Shown: positions 13,489 through 22,873 of the stretch, piece by piece
Layout: each line of letters starts with the position of its first letter
Numbering within the stretch: position 1 is the stretch's first letter
NCBI RefSeq assembly: GCF_000708285.2
Contig: NZ_JAUG01000055.1
Location: forward strand, 1-46,564
Source: Pedobacter borealis DSM 19626
Lineage (GTDB): Bacteria > Bacteroidota > Bacteroidia > Sphingobacteriales > Sphingobacteriaceae
Reading direction: 5' to 3'
DNA length: 46,564 nt
Program-made: the position numbers and the translations under genes
The notes under the pieces: generated by a model
The model's input: the letters and a program-made list of their open reading frames with translations, nothing else
Told to the model about the DNA's origin: nothing
Databases searched by the model: none

Positions 13489-16083
13489 TTATTGCTGGTG
13501 TGAAAGGGTTATATTGAGGTAGCCTCCTTGATGAATTTCCACTTCATAGGGATCATGGCCTGGAGCAACAAAAATTAAGGTATCTCCTTCCCGGGCTTTT
13601 ATCTCATATTCCCCCCCTTTTCCGGATACAACTTTTCCACTTTTTCCTTTTACAGATACCTTTACACCCGAAAGGCCAGAAGCCTGAACATCTCTTATGA
13701 TTCCCTGAATGACAAACACCTTGGCAGAGCTGCGCTTTTTGTACACCACAGGATCAGTCACATTGGAAATAACAGGCTTTAAAGCCGCTTTTACGCTTTC
13801 GCTACCATTACTTACGGCTATAGTTTTCGTTAGGTGTATATCCTGCGAAGAAGATCCGATCATTAAGTCGAATAAACCGGGTTCGACGGTTTTTACACCT
13901 TTTTTATTATAAAAGGCGAGTTCACTAACCGGAAGTGAAAAGTGTACTGTAGTTGTTCCGCCTGCTTTCACCAGTACTTTTTGAAAGCCCCTTAGCTGCT
14001 TAACAGGAGTGGCTATTGAGCTTACTTGATCCCTTACGTAAAGCTGAGCCACTTCCATTGCATCTAGCTTACCTGTATTCGAAATATTGGCGCTAACCTT
14101 AATCGTATCATTTACGGCGAACTTATCGCTGCTGACCTTTAAGTCGCCAAATTGAAATGAAGTATAACTTAATCCGAAACCAAAGGGCCAAAGCGAGCCT
14201 GGCGAAGAAAAGACATAATCCCTGCCCGGATGCGCTGAACTGCCTGATTTTTTGTAAAAACCCTTATCAGTAGGCAGATAATTATAAAAAACCGGTAGAT
14301 TTCCGCTGCTCTGCGGGAAAGAAACCGGGAGTTTACCTGAAGGGACTACATTTCCAAAAAGAACATCCGCAATTGAGGCGCCTTCCTGTTCTCCTGCGTA
14401 CCACTGTGTTAAAATTGCCGGAACATTTTCCTTTTCCCAGCTCATCACAAACGGCCTCCCGGTAACAAGTACAACAATTACAGGTTTTCCAGTGGCTTTT
14501 ATCCCTTTTATCAATTCTTCTTGTGCTCCGGGTAGTGTAAGATCTGATAGGTCGAACCCTTCGCCACTGGTGCTGTTGCTATAGTCTCTTGCCAGAGAAG
14601 CGCTTTGCGATCCTACAAAAACAACAGCCACATCACTCTGGGCTGCCATTTGTACAGCTTCTTTAAAGCCAGTGGTATCGGTCGTAGTGAGATCGCAACC
14701 TTTAGCATAATTAACTTTCAGTTTCCCGTTAGTCAGGTTACGGATGCCAATCAATGGCGAAATTCCGTCTTTATTATTTCTGCTCCAGGTATAATCGCCA
14801 AATTGTACCTGATCGGCGTTTGGCCCTATAACTGCTATGGATTTTAGCGACCTGATGTCAAGGGGAAGGAGGTTATCCTGATTCTTGAGCAAGACCACAC
14901 TTTCGTCTGCAATTTGCTTTGCGAGCAGCTGTGATTCTTTACTATGGATATATTTTTTAAAAGACGCATCGTATACTGGTTTCTCATCAAATAATCCCGA
15001 AGCAAATTTCACATATAAAATACGGCTAACTGCAGAATCTATGTAGCTGATATCGAATGTAGCATTATTTACCATTGGCGCAAGTTTCGAATAGAGCCGA
15101 CCTGAGGCTTCCAGATCAAGACCGGCCTTTACCGCTTGAGCTGCAGCGTCTTTTTGATCAATGGCCGTTTTATGAAAATTATATAGCATTTCTACAGAAC
15201 CCCAGTCTGAATACACATATCCTTTAAATTTCAGGGTATTTCTTAACAAATCCGTCAGAAAAAAAGAGGAACCAGTAACGGGCTCTCCATCATACGAACT
15301 ATAGCAGTTCATGATAGAAAACGGAGCAGTTTCCTTAATTACCTTTTCAAAAGGAACCATATATAAATTGTACAAACTGTTCATTCCACCTGCTACAGAT
15401 GCCAGATTAAGTCCCCCGGAGGGGCTGCCATGCGCAACAAAATGTTTAGGGGTGGTAATAATCCGGTGCTCATGGAAACCTTTTATATAAGCTATCCCCA
15501 TTTGAGAAACCAAATAAGGATCTTCACCAAAAGTCTCCTCTACCCTACCCCAGCGCAGTTCGCGTGCCAGATCCAGATCAGGAGCAAGTACCTGTTTAAT
15601 CCCTATTGCCCTGGCCTCCACACCAATCAAACTAGTCATTTTGTATGCAAACCCTGGATTGAAAGTGGCTGCCAAGGCAATAGATTGGGGATAAATGGTA
15701 CTTCCGTCCTGAACAGCACCATGGAGTCCTTCCATAACCGGAATTAGCGGAATTCCAAGACGCGTTTCTTCGCGCATATACTTTTGCGCATCAAAAATCA
15801 GTTTTGCATATTGCTCGGCCGAATAAGGTAAACCTTCAATACAGCCATAACTGATTCCTTTGCTAAAATTAATAAGCATGCCCATATCCGGCTTTTTATC
15901 TGTATCAAAATCGTTCGAATGAATATGTTGCATCTGCGCCAGCTTTTCATCCAAGGTCATACGGCTTAGTAGATCTTCTACACGTTTATTTAGATCAAGT
16001 GCAACATTCTGGTAAGGCAATTGCTGCGCAAAGCAAAAAGCAGGAACAAAAAAAAGAATTAAAAGAAAATATTTAGTTAACAT
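13489..16083 (-). CDS. bglX: GH3 beta-glycosidase (BglX-like) with C-terminal carboxypeptidase-regulatory-like domain
   Basis: An 864-residue secreted glycoside hydrolase family 3 enzyme. A signal peptide (about 1-19, ending FCFAQ) is followed by the GH3 N domain with KHFVAHG and the catalytic nucleophile Asp293 in YVYSDWG. The GH3 C domain contains SVVLLKNQDNLLPLD, GPNADQ and WYAGEQEG. A fibronectin III-like domain (about 660-735) follows. Residues about 785-864 add a carboxypeptidase-regulatory-like fold (FVIQGIIRDVQASGLSGVKV and onward to LNITLSHQQ), normally seen at the N-terminus of SusC receptors and unusual on GH3. The enzyme probably removes terminal beta-linked sugars in the periplasm. 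It is the last gene of the locus and has its own upstream copy of the regulator motif. Confidence 0.92.
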   Translation of the reverse strand: MLTKYFLLILFFVPAFCFAQQLPYQNVALDLNKRVEDLLSRMTLDEKLAQMQHIHSNDFDTDKKPDMGMLINFSKGISYGCIEGLPYSAEQYAKLIFDAQKYMREETRLGIPLIPVMEGLHGAVQDGSTIYPQSIALAATFNPGFAYKMTSLIGVEARAIGIKQVLAPDLDLARELRWGRVEETFGEDPYLVSQMGIAYIKGFHEHRIITTPKHFVAHGSPSGGLNLASVAGGMNSLYNLYMVPFEKVIKETAPFSIMNCYSSYDGEPVTGSSFFLTDLLRNTLKFKGYVYSDWGSVEMLYNFHKTAIDQKDAAAQAVKAGLDLEASGRLYSKLAPMVNNATFDISYIDSAVSRILYVKFASGLFDEKPVYDASFKKYIHSKESQLLAKQIADESVVLLKNQDNLLPLDIRSLKSIAVIGPNADQVQFGDYTWSRNNKDGISPLIGIRNLTNGKLKVNYAKGCDLTTTDTTGFKEAVQMAAQSDVAVVFVGSQSASLARDYSNSTSGEGFDLSDLTLPGAQEELIKGIKATGKPVIVVLVTGRPFVMSWEKENVPAILTQWYAGEQEGASIADVLFGNVVPSGKLPVSFPQSSGNLPVFYNYLPTDKGFYKKSGSSAHPGRDYVFSSPGSLWPFGFGLSYTSFQFGDLKVSSDKFAVNDTIKVSANISNTGKLDAMEVAQLYVRDQVSSIATPVKQLRGFQKVLVKAGGTTTVHFSLPVSELAFYNKKGVKTVEPGLFDLMIGSSSQDIHLTKTIAVSNGSESVKAALKPVISNVTDPVVYKKRSSAKVFVIQGIIRDVQASGLSGVKVSVKGKSGKVVSGKGGEYEIKAREGDTLIFVAPGHDPYEVEIHQGGYLNITLSHQQ

Positions 16084-16172
16084 AAATTATATTTTTAATG
16101 ACACAGTAAGACCAGGCAGATGTAACCTGGTACACTTGCAAAAATGTATTTATAGAAAAAGAAGCCAGGGAA

Positions 16173-16206
16173 AAAATTTCCGTATTTAGAATAAAATCTT
16201 CCTTTT
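16173..16206 (-). promoter_or_regulatory. HTCS-type direct-repeat operator candidate upstream of GH3
   Basis: Read on the gene strand, AAGGAAGATTTTAT (around 16193-16206) is followed by a weaker copy, ACGGAAATTTTTT; their GGAA cores are 21 bases apart. It lies about 90-123 bases upstream of the GH3 start. The same motif pair occurs at 22645 and 27336. The rest of 16084-16325 holds no gene. Confidence 0.55.
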
Positions 16207-16325
16207 TTCAATGCATGAATGTATTTTAGCGCTGAAGTTCAAGAAATTGGATCCGCTGTTTACGATTTCATGGGCTTATTTTTTTTATAATTGACGAAGG
16301 AATTATTTTAAATTGATGTGATCAC

Positions 16326-16945
16326 TTATTTCAGTTCTACATCAATTACCTGAACCAGGGCAGTGCTTTGTGATGCGGGTAAAACAGTCAGGGCACCATT
16401 TTCCAGATTAAATTTAAGCTTTTTTCCACCGTCTAATAACGACACTTTTTTTACTTCATGCGGCGTTTTAAACACTACTTTCTCCTCATTTAGGGATTGT
16501 TTTTGTTCTTGTCCCAAAATAAACAGAAGCAGACTCCTTATCTTCAAGGGAGTGTGTTCCTTTAACAGACTTGCTATTCACTTTCATCCATTGTGCGAAA
16601 TCGTCTAAGTGGCGGTACATATCTGCGGTAAGAATACCATTCTTTGTAGGACCAAAATTTAGTAACATATTGGTATTGGCTGCCCTGCATCTGATCAGGT
16701 TGTTCAATACCCGAACGGTTAATTTCCGCTGTTAACCTCTACCTCAGTTGTTATGGAGCCAACTTTTTTATGATCAGCTCCATATCCGTCATAATGAAGG
16801 CTCTGGTATGCCTTTCCATCGTTTGGTAACGGGGCTAAGATATCCATCTCCATACCAGCAGTTCGTAGACTGCCGGCAGGATTGCCCATATTAGGACATA
16901 GTAACCAAAATGCCGCCATTGTAAACTAGTTTTACCTTCCATTTT
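16326..16945 (-). pseudogene. GH29 alpha-L-fucosidase remnant, C-terminal part
   Basis: Three consecutive frames give fragments of one fucosidase-like protein: GNPAGSLRTAGMEMDILAP and onward to EVEVNSGN (16919-16719); VLNNLIRCRAANTNMLLNFG and onward with GPTKNGILTADMYRHLDDFA and WMKVNSKSVKGTHS (about 16726-16500); then KVVFKTPHEVKKVSLLDGGK and onward to the C-terminus (about 16500-16326). The NxNxLLNxGPxxxG stretch and WMKVNxxxVxGT are hallmarks of GH29. The catalytic N-terminal half is missing and at least two frameshifts break the rest, so no active enzyme is possible. It lies between PL8 and GH3. Confidence 0.7.
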
Positions 16946-17005
16946 CTTGTGCTTAGATAAATTACTATTTCTTTAAAATTATTTAGCCTAGGGCATTAAA
17001 ATTTC

Positions 17006-17021
17006 TGCCCACTAGGGGGCA
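17006..17021 (-). terminator. Short hairpin overlapping the PL8 stop codon
   Basis: TGCCC (17006-17010) pairs with GGGCA (17017-17021). On the minus strand a short A/T-rich tract (GAAATTTTAAT) follows, so it may end the PL8 transcript. The PL8 stop codon lies in the loop. Confidence 0.4.
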
Positions 17022-20000
17022 ATTTTTATTATTTTTACTGTGGCTACTGTTGTGTTTTCTGCTTTGATTTTTAATAAATATAAGCCTGAAGCGAATGACG
17101 ATATATTTAATTGGGCATTATTTCCGGTTGTTTTTTGGCGTAAGAGTGTACTGCCATATAGATTAAGCACTTCAATTTCTGCTCCATTCTCGTAACCAGA
17201 CAGGTTGATATTCACGAAATCTTTTACAGGATTCGGGTAGGCACGTACGATGTTATTTTCTTTTGCAGTTATTAAGTTTTCGCTAACGAGCCCATTATTA
17301 GCTCTTGTTCCTGGCGAAACTGCTAACATTGATCCGGGTTGCATCGAATTTCCTGAAGTTAACAATAATTGAGGGCGAAGTTCTGAACTAGCGGCTTCTT
17401 TCGAGTTAAACGATGCATCGGAGGTAGCGTTCATAACTGTTGAAACGATACGAAGCGACAACGTTTTATCTCCCGTAAACTCTGATAACGCTTGAGTGCT
17501 GATATTCCATTCAGCCCATCCGGAGCCTTTGCCGTTAATGGTTGCCAGTAAAGTACCTGATGCTGGTTTATTGGTCCAGTTAATGCCGGTTTCTGTCCAG
17601 GTATCTGAGGGTACATAGTACACCTGCCAGGTTGTACTGGCTACATTGGTATTAGCAGACGCTATATTTAATCTTAGGGTAGCATCGTCAAAATTATCCA
17701 CACCGTTCAGATCAAATTTCAAGTACACCTCTCTGTTGTATCCTAAGCCATCTTTTTTTACTGTCAGTGTATTAGCGGTTCCAAAGTTGCTGTTTGCAGA
17801 ACCACCATCACGCACATAGTCGTCTGCTATTGAAGTAATGGATGTATTAACAATCAGTGTTTGTTCTATTGGTGTAGCAGCATCATAAATATCATTACCT
17901 GATTGGGAAGCTGTAATGATACTGGCACCTTTTCCTATAATGCTTACCGTATTGCCACTTATTGTAGCTACTGCAGTGTTACTGCTAACATAACTAACTG
18001 GCAGGCCTGAGGAGGCTGTGGCGGTTAAATCGAAGGTGACATCACGGGTAGTTTTGGCAGGTAAAGCATTAAAAGTTATCGTTTGCGGGCTCAGCACACG
18101 GTTCAGTGAAATTTCTACTGGTAACCCATCTATCGTTGTAAACTGAATTTTGCTTTCCCCATTTGATGTACCGGTTATGCTGGCATTGGCGTTAGGCGTT
18201 GAAATTGCCCAATTTGTTCCTTTTATGGTAATGTTTATTTGTTTGTTTACTGATGGGGTATTCGCCCGCCAGGTAAATCCCAGATCAGGATTAGTAACTG
18301 CGATTTTAAGACTTTTTTGAGTTGAATCATATTTAGACATCACCAGGCAAGGATAATCGGCGCCAGTAAGGTTCCCTGCATTGTTCAATCCTGAAAGGGC
18401 ACTGAAGAAAGCATATCCAAATACAGAATTTGAGTTGACTGTTGGCTTATACTCTACTATATGGGCAAGGCTATCTTTACGGTGTACGGTATAGGGTTTG
18501 TTACCTGCAGCTATCTGACCATCTAAATCGGCCATGTTTGAAGTAGTAGATTTAGGCATGCAAATATATTCGTAGCCTTTGCCTGACGGGGCTGTTCCAT
18601 GGTCGATGTAACCAATGGTATAATTCCCTATCGGGTTGTTTGAAATCGTTTGCGCAGATAGCAGTTTGTCATGCTGTGGCGTTTGTTGGTCTGCTTTTGT
18701 TAACTTAATAGTACCACTACCAGAAAACACATAAAAACCTGTCCCAAAACCATCTAAAACCCAGTGGTTGGTAGTGCCTGCATAAGAGTTGCTGTAGTCA
18801 CCCGTAGGCAATGCGCTGTTATCTACATTTACCAGTTCTTTGCCAGCTGTTGCCTTGCGTTGATATAAAGTTGTGAGCGTTGTATTTACCGCATCGTTGT
18901 TGCCAATATTAGAACCAAGACATACTAACATATTATCGAAGGCAAATACCGATTTTTTAAACATAAAACTTGGATTATGGCTTTCTGCGGAATACCTAGT
19001 CCCCCATCCCAGCCCTGTTCTTTCCCGAAAGTCCATCGCAAACATTCCATATGTACCATGAATTGCTTTTAGGTAGTCGCTGTTTTTATTTAAAAAGCTA
19101 AGGGATCCAGCAAATCTTTTTTGCTGTAATTCGTCCTGAGTATCTCTTTCGGCCTGCAGTTTATCCCATGGCAACCGGATACTAGTAGTACCGGGAATAT
19201 AATTCCAGTTTCTTGTGGTTACATCATAGCCATTGCCTGTAGGGGCATCTCCGGCATAAATAATATCTATTGCACCATAACTCTGGTAACGTCCGAACCG
19301 ATTGGCCACGTTTCCATCAGAGACGCCAAAGATCTCTGCACCAAGCATATTGTTGTTAAAACCTTTACAGGTGACTACCCAATTGTCTTTACGGTAAATG
19401 CCAGCCATGCTATGGTTAGACTGAAAATAGCCATTATTAAAAGGAGCTACAGTTGAGTTGCCTAATGGCCCATAGGGATCTGATGGCCAGGTTCTATTGT
19501 AGATTGTAGCCATAATTGGGTCTGAGTTTCCTGTGCCTAAAATACTTCCCCCGGCCACTGCCATGTTACGGAATGAATATTTGTTAATATTGGTGTAAAA
19601 TATGTGAGGATTTCGTCCTGCCAATGATAAAGATCTCATCGTATTATCATTTCCAATCATCAGCTGTGCCATAACTGCATCTCTTAACCTAAGATAAGAT
19701 TCAGTACTGATCTGAAAAGAGGTGGCCCGCAGATAATAAGTAATATCAGAAGCGGAATTTAAATTGTACATATAACCAGGATAAGATGCCCAGTGGTGGA
19801 AACCTGAGCCATCTGGTTTTATGCCGTCGTACGTTGCTTTGGTATAGATGCAGAAATGATCCATAAAGCGCTTAAAAGCTGTCATGTAACGATACCGCTC
19901 GTCAGCATCGTCTATCCATTTTACATATGCCATGGTAACCGCACCAGAGTTGCCAAGGTGATCAACATTAATGCCACCATCCACATAATTGGGCTCCCAT

Positions 20001-21718
20001 ATATGATCAAATGCATTTTGTTTATAGAGTACATTTTCAAACAAACTCTTTACCAATAGGTTACTCTTAATACCCGGTATGAGTATTGCTGGCTTTGCAA
20101 ATACAGCATAATCGTATTCATTATAATCGATGGCCAAGGTTCCCTTACATATCTGGTCTGATACCAGCCATACGGTATTTAGCGCTTTATTGTAGGTGTC
20201 GGTATCTTCAGGATGAAACTTGAGTTGTTGCGCAAAGGTTTTTAGAAATGAAGTTTGGTTGTAATTTGTAACATTTCCGGTAATAGTATTTCCGTTAACT
20301 GTAATACCAAGGCCATTATAAGCAGTTATTGCAGTGTTAAGTGCAGTGGCACTTGGCGCAGAAGTGCCCAAATACGAATCTGAATAACGATTGTATATGG
20401 TTTCTATTTCTGTCTCTACAGTAGGGGTTGATGCGACAATTGGCAAATCAGGAGTTAAAGTGAAGGTGCAAATTTTGGTTAGCTCGCATTGTACCGTATT
20501 TGCGGAAGGATAACTTACCGTAGTTATAAAACTGTTTGGATTTTGAACCGTTTGAAAGCTTCCGGCAATGGTACCTCCGGTTGATTTGACAAAATTAAAT
20601 AACGTACCACTTGGAGGAATATAAGCGTTAAGCGTATTCACTTTGAGGGTTGTTGAAGTACTTATATTGATATTTCCATTTACACTTAATTGATCGTATT
20701 GGCTAGAAACTGTTGCTCCTTTCGTTTGTACATTTAACATTGCGTTATTAGCCAATGAAAAAGTACCGTTGATCTGTAAAGTACCAGTATAAGTCGTTCC
20801 CGTTGCCGCACCAAAGTTAAGTAATGAATTTACCGCAATGTTGCCGTTAAAAGTGGTTGTTCCCTGGCTGTTCTTGATCAGGTTGTTTATCGCAAAATTG
20901 TTGATGGCGCTGATGTTAGCGGTTGTTGTTCCTGTTGAAAAATCATTATTGATGGTAAGGTAATTTAAGGCGGTAGCAACAGTGTCAAGATAAATTGTAG
21001 AAGCATTAACTCCACCCGAAATGGTAAGGCTGGAAGCCGCATTAGCTCTTATTAAGCGGGCCAAGTTTCCGCCGGTGATGGAAGATACCTGTAAATTATA
21101 ACCGGCAAGATCTAAAATACAGTTCTGGTTATAAATAAGCGGGCTATACCACTTGCAATTGCCAGAAAGTGAATGATTTTTAGCAATCATTAGCCCAACA
21201 CTGCTTGAATTGATTACACCGCCAGAAACCTGGTTAAGGTTTATACTTCTTAATCCATCCCCGCCAAGATACACGCCTCTGTTGCTGCTGGCATCGTGTA
21301 GCGCAGTGGTTCCTTTAACATCTCCATTTGCACTAAAAAAATTGCTTCCAGATACTGCCTGAACAGTTTTTATGGTTCCGTTCCAGGTAAGTAAGCCGTT
21401 AATGTTAAAGGAACTCGCTGAAGCATTGTTTGTGTGGATAATTTTCCCTCCAGAATTAATGGTTAAGGCCCCAATATTCATACTGGCAGTAATGGTTGCG
21501 ATTCCGCCACTCAAAATTATAAGATTATCAGTTGCGGCAATAGCCACTGTGGTTAAACCTGTAATACCATCTGGATTGGTGGTCCAATTGTTATTAACAG
21601 TACCACTATTACCGGCAAGAGTAGCTGTAGCCGATCCTGTATAATAGTCTGTAGCAAGAACCATTTTACTGAAACTGCATATAAACAGCAATAACAGCAG
21701 CGTAAGTTTTATTTTCAT
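17012..21718 (-). CDS. PL8 chondroitin-ABC-lyase-like glycosaminoglycan lyase with CBM and T9SS signal
   Basis: About 1568 residues from the internal ATG at 21718, where the signal peptide MKIKLTLLLLLFICSFSKMV begins; the ATG 17 codons upstream would put a polar tail before it. Domains: repetitive beta-rich region (about 25-410); PL8 catalytic alpha domain with KPDGSGFHHWASYPGY (catalytic His near 642 and Tyr a few residues on) and LAGRNPH; beta-sandwich domains with NNMLGAEIFGVSDGN (candidate catalytic Glu) and NRFGRYQSYG. These segments follow Proteus chondroitinase ABC closely. Then come an Ig-like domain (about 1205-1285), a DNRLRE/CBM96-like domain (about 1287-1450, DYVRDGGSANSNFGTANTL) and a type A T9SS signal (AYPNPVKDFVNINLSGYENG onward). 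It likely depolymerises chondroitin or dermatan sulfate at the cell surface by beta-elimination. Confidence 0.9.
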   Translation of the reverse strand: MKIKLTLLLLLFICSFSKMVLATDYYTGSATATLAGNSGTVNNNWTTNPDGITGLTTVAIAATDNLIILSGGIATITASMNIGALTINSGGKIIHTNNASASSFNINGLLTWNGTIKTVQAVSGSNFFSANGDVKGTTALHDASSNRGVYLGGDGLRSINLNQVSGGVINSSSVGLMIAKNHSLSGNCKWYSPLIYNQNCILDLAGYNLQVSSITGGNLARLIRANAASSLTISGGVNASTIYLDTVATALNYLTINNDFSTGTTTANISAINNFAINNLIKNSQGTTTFNGNIAVNSLLNFGAATGTTYTGTLQINGTFSLANNAMLNVQTKGATVSSQYDQLSVNGNINISTSTTLKVNTLNAYIPPSGTLFNFVKSTGGTIAGSFQTVQNPNSFITTVSYPSANTVQCELTKICTFTLTPDLPIVASTPTVETEIETIYNRYSDSYLGTSAPSATALNTAITAYNGLGITVNGNTITGNVTNYNQTSFLKTFAQQLKFHPEDTDTYNKALNTVWLVSDQICKGTLAIDYNEYDYAVFAKPAILIPGIKSNLLVKSLFENVLYKQNAFDHIWEPNYVDGGINVDHLGNSGAVTMAYVKWIDDADERYRYMTAFKRFMDHFCIYTKATYDGIKPDGSGFHHWASYPGYMYNLNSASDITYYLRATSFQISTESYLRLRDAVMAQLMIGNDNTMRSLSLAGRNPHIFYTNINKYSFRNMAVAGGSILGTGNSDPIMATIYNRTWPSDPYGPLGNSTVAPFNNGYFQSNHSMAGIYRKDNWVVTCKGFNNNMLGAEIFGVSDGNVANRFGRYQSYGAIDIIYAGDAPTGNGYDVTTRNWNYIPGTTSIRLPWDKLQAERDTQDELQQKRFAGSLSFLNKNSDYLKAIHGTYGMFAMDFRERTGLGWGTRYSAESHNPSFMFKKSVFAFDNMLVCLGSNIGNNDAVNTTLTTLYQRKATAGKELVNVDNSALPTGDYSNSYAGTTNHWVLDGFGTGFYVFSGSGTIKLTKADQQTPQHDKLLSAQTISNNPIGNYTIGYIDHGTAPSGKGYEYICMPKSTTSNMADLDGQIAAGNKPYTVHRKDSLAHIVEYKPTVNSNSVFGYAFFSALSGLNNAGNLTGADYPCLVMSKYDSTQKSLKIAVTNPDLGFTWRANTPSVNKQINITIKGTNWAISTPNANASITGTSNGESKIQFTTIDGLPVEISLNRVLSPQTITFNALPAKTTRDVTFDLTATASSGLPVSYVSSNTAVATISGNTVSIIGKGASIITASQSGNDIYDAATPIEQTLIVNTSITSIADDYVRDGGSANSNFGTANTLTVKKDGLGYNREVYLKFDLNGVDNFDDATLRLNIASANTNVASTTWQVYYVPSDTWTETGINWTNKPASGTLLATINGKGSGWAEWNISTQALSEFTGDKTLSLRIVSTVMNATSDASFNSKEAASSELRPQLLLTSGNSMQPGSMLAVSPGTRANNGLVSENLITAKENNIVRAYPNPVKDFVNINLSGYENGAEIEVLNLYGSTLLRQKTTGNNAQLNISSFASGLYLLKIKAENTTVATVKIIKIAP

Positions 21719-21809
21719 ACCTTGGTTTATTTGGTTAGAAATAGGTTTAGAATTGTATTGCCGAAGCAATTATGGTAGCTTTATATTTGGTGGCGGTTGG
21801 TTTTACCAA

Positions 21810-22313
21810 CTAAATTGTTCCATCAATGTTATAATGAAGTTGTTTTTTTTGTAATGCCAGATCGGCAGGCGCTTTGTTCAGATCGGCCAGATCGATCTTC
21901 CCTACTGATCCTGTCAGGTCTTTCTTTTTAACGGTTCCGTAGCCTATTACCGCAACATCATTAAGGTCTGATATCTGTTCTGAAAGGATAACATCTAAAA
22001 CACTTTTATTGTTAACCTGTATGAGCTTGCTACCGTAGCCTATATAACTGAAAATCAAGGCTATTGACAAAGGAATTGGAGCGGTGATCTGATACCGCCC
22101 GTTTGCATCGGTATTAACTACAGTTTGGCCGTCTTTTATTTTAACACTAACGCCAGCAAGCACTTGCGCTTTCGAGTCTTTGACCGCGCCCGATACTTTT
22201 AATGTTTTCGATTGAGCAAATGATGGAGTGTTTAATACGCCCCATGCTAATAATACGATGGACCATAGCATACACCTCTCCCACACTACACATTTATAAT
22301 TTGTGTTTGACAT
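21810..22313 (-). pseudogene. Truncated SusC/RagA-type TonB-dependent receptor
   Basis: The 167-residue ORF has a signal-like N-terminus, a carboxypeptidase-regulatory-like domain (VSGAVKDSKAQVLAGVSVKI) and the start of the SusC plug (NDVAVIGYGTVKKKDLTGSV). After LNKAPADLALQKK it departs from the family and stops in QLHYNIDGTI. A SusC is about 1000 residues, so the rest of the plug and the whole barrel are gone, and no susD follows: PL8 starts only about 90 bases later. A deletion that fused the SusC start to sequence just before PL8 explains this. The peptide could still be expressed, since the regulator motif is retained upstream. Confidence 0.8.
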
Positions 22314-22873
22314 AATGAATTCCTTTCTTCTGGTTTTATTTGGTTAGCTGTTTGATTGTTTTAAGACAGGTGCTTGATATCGGCATCGCACTATCTCTTT
22401 CTTTTCGGGCTACTGTTCCCGAAATGGTAATTTGCCTTCTCTATCTTCGTAGTAAATTTCTCTTCATTGCAAGGTTTTTAAAATTAAAGTAAAAGCTAAG
22501 TTTAAAATTTGATCCTGTCAATTGATCAGTAATATGTTTAGCTACGGGTTATATTTGGTTGGTCAGAACCAGAAATACACCCTCAAAGATGTATTTCATG
22601 ATTAAGCATAAAACAAAAGAAGCTAAACAGAGAAGGAACCTGGTGTAAAATCCTCCCTTTTAAAGAGTAAAATCTTCCTTTTTTCCGTATTTAAAAATAT
22701 ACATCAAGCCTAAACAGGCTTATGACGCACTTTTTTTATTAAAAAATGAATAAGAACAGAAATAAAAGAAGCGAAACTAAAAAGTCCTATTTTAATAAAT
22801 ACTGTCGTTTAACGCAGCAAAGCTCCTGCAGGAGTTCAGGAAACCTGACCTAATCATCCTCCGAACTTCGCGG
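22314..22873. other. Gene-free gap between SusC remnant and regulator
   Basis: No ORF worth calling. It contains the direct-repeat operator candidate (22645-22680), a small AAGCCT-AAAC-AGGCTT hairpin near 22705-22720, and two short palindromes just after the regulator stop (CTCCTGCAGGAG near 22825 and TCAGG-AAA-CCTGA near 22838) that may end the regulator transcript. Confidence 0.5.
22645..22680 (-). promoter_or_regulatory. HTCS-type direct-repeat operator candidate upstream of SusC
   Basis: On the plus strand GTAAAATCCTCCCT (22645-22658) and GTAAAATCTTCCTT (22667-22680) are near-identical direct repeats, 22 bases apart. The gene-strand reading is AAGGAAGATTTTAC, matching the sites at 16173 and 27336. 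It lies about 330-370 bases upstream of the SusC remnant. Confidence 0.6.
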
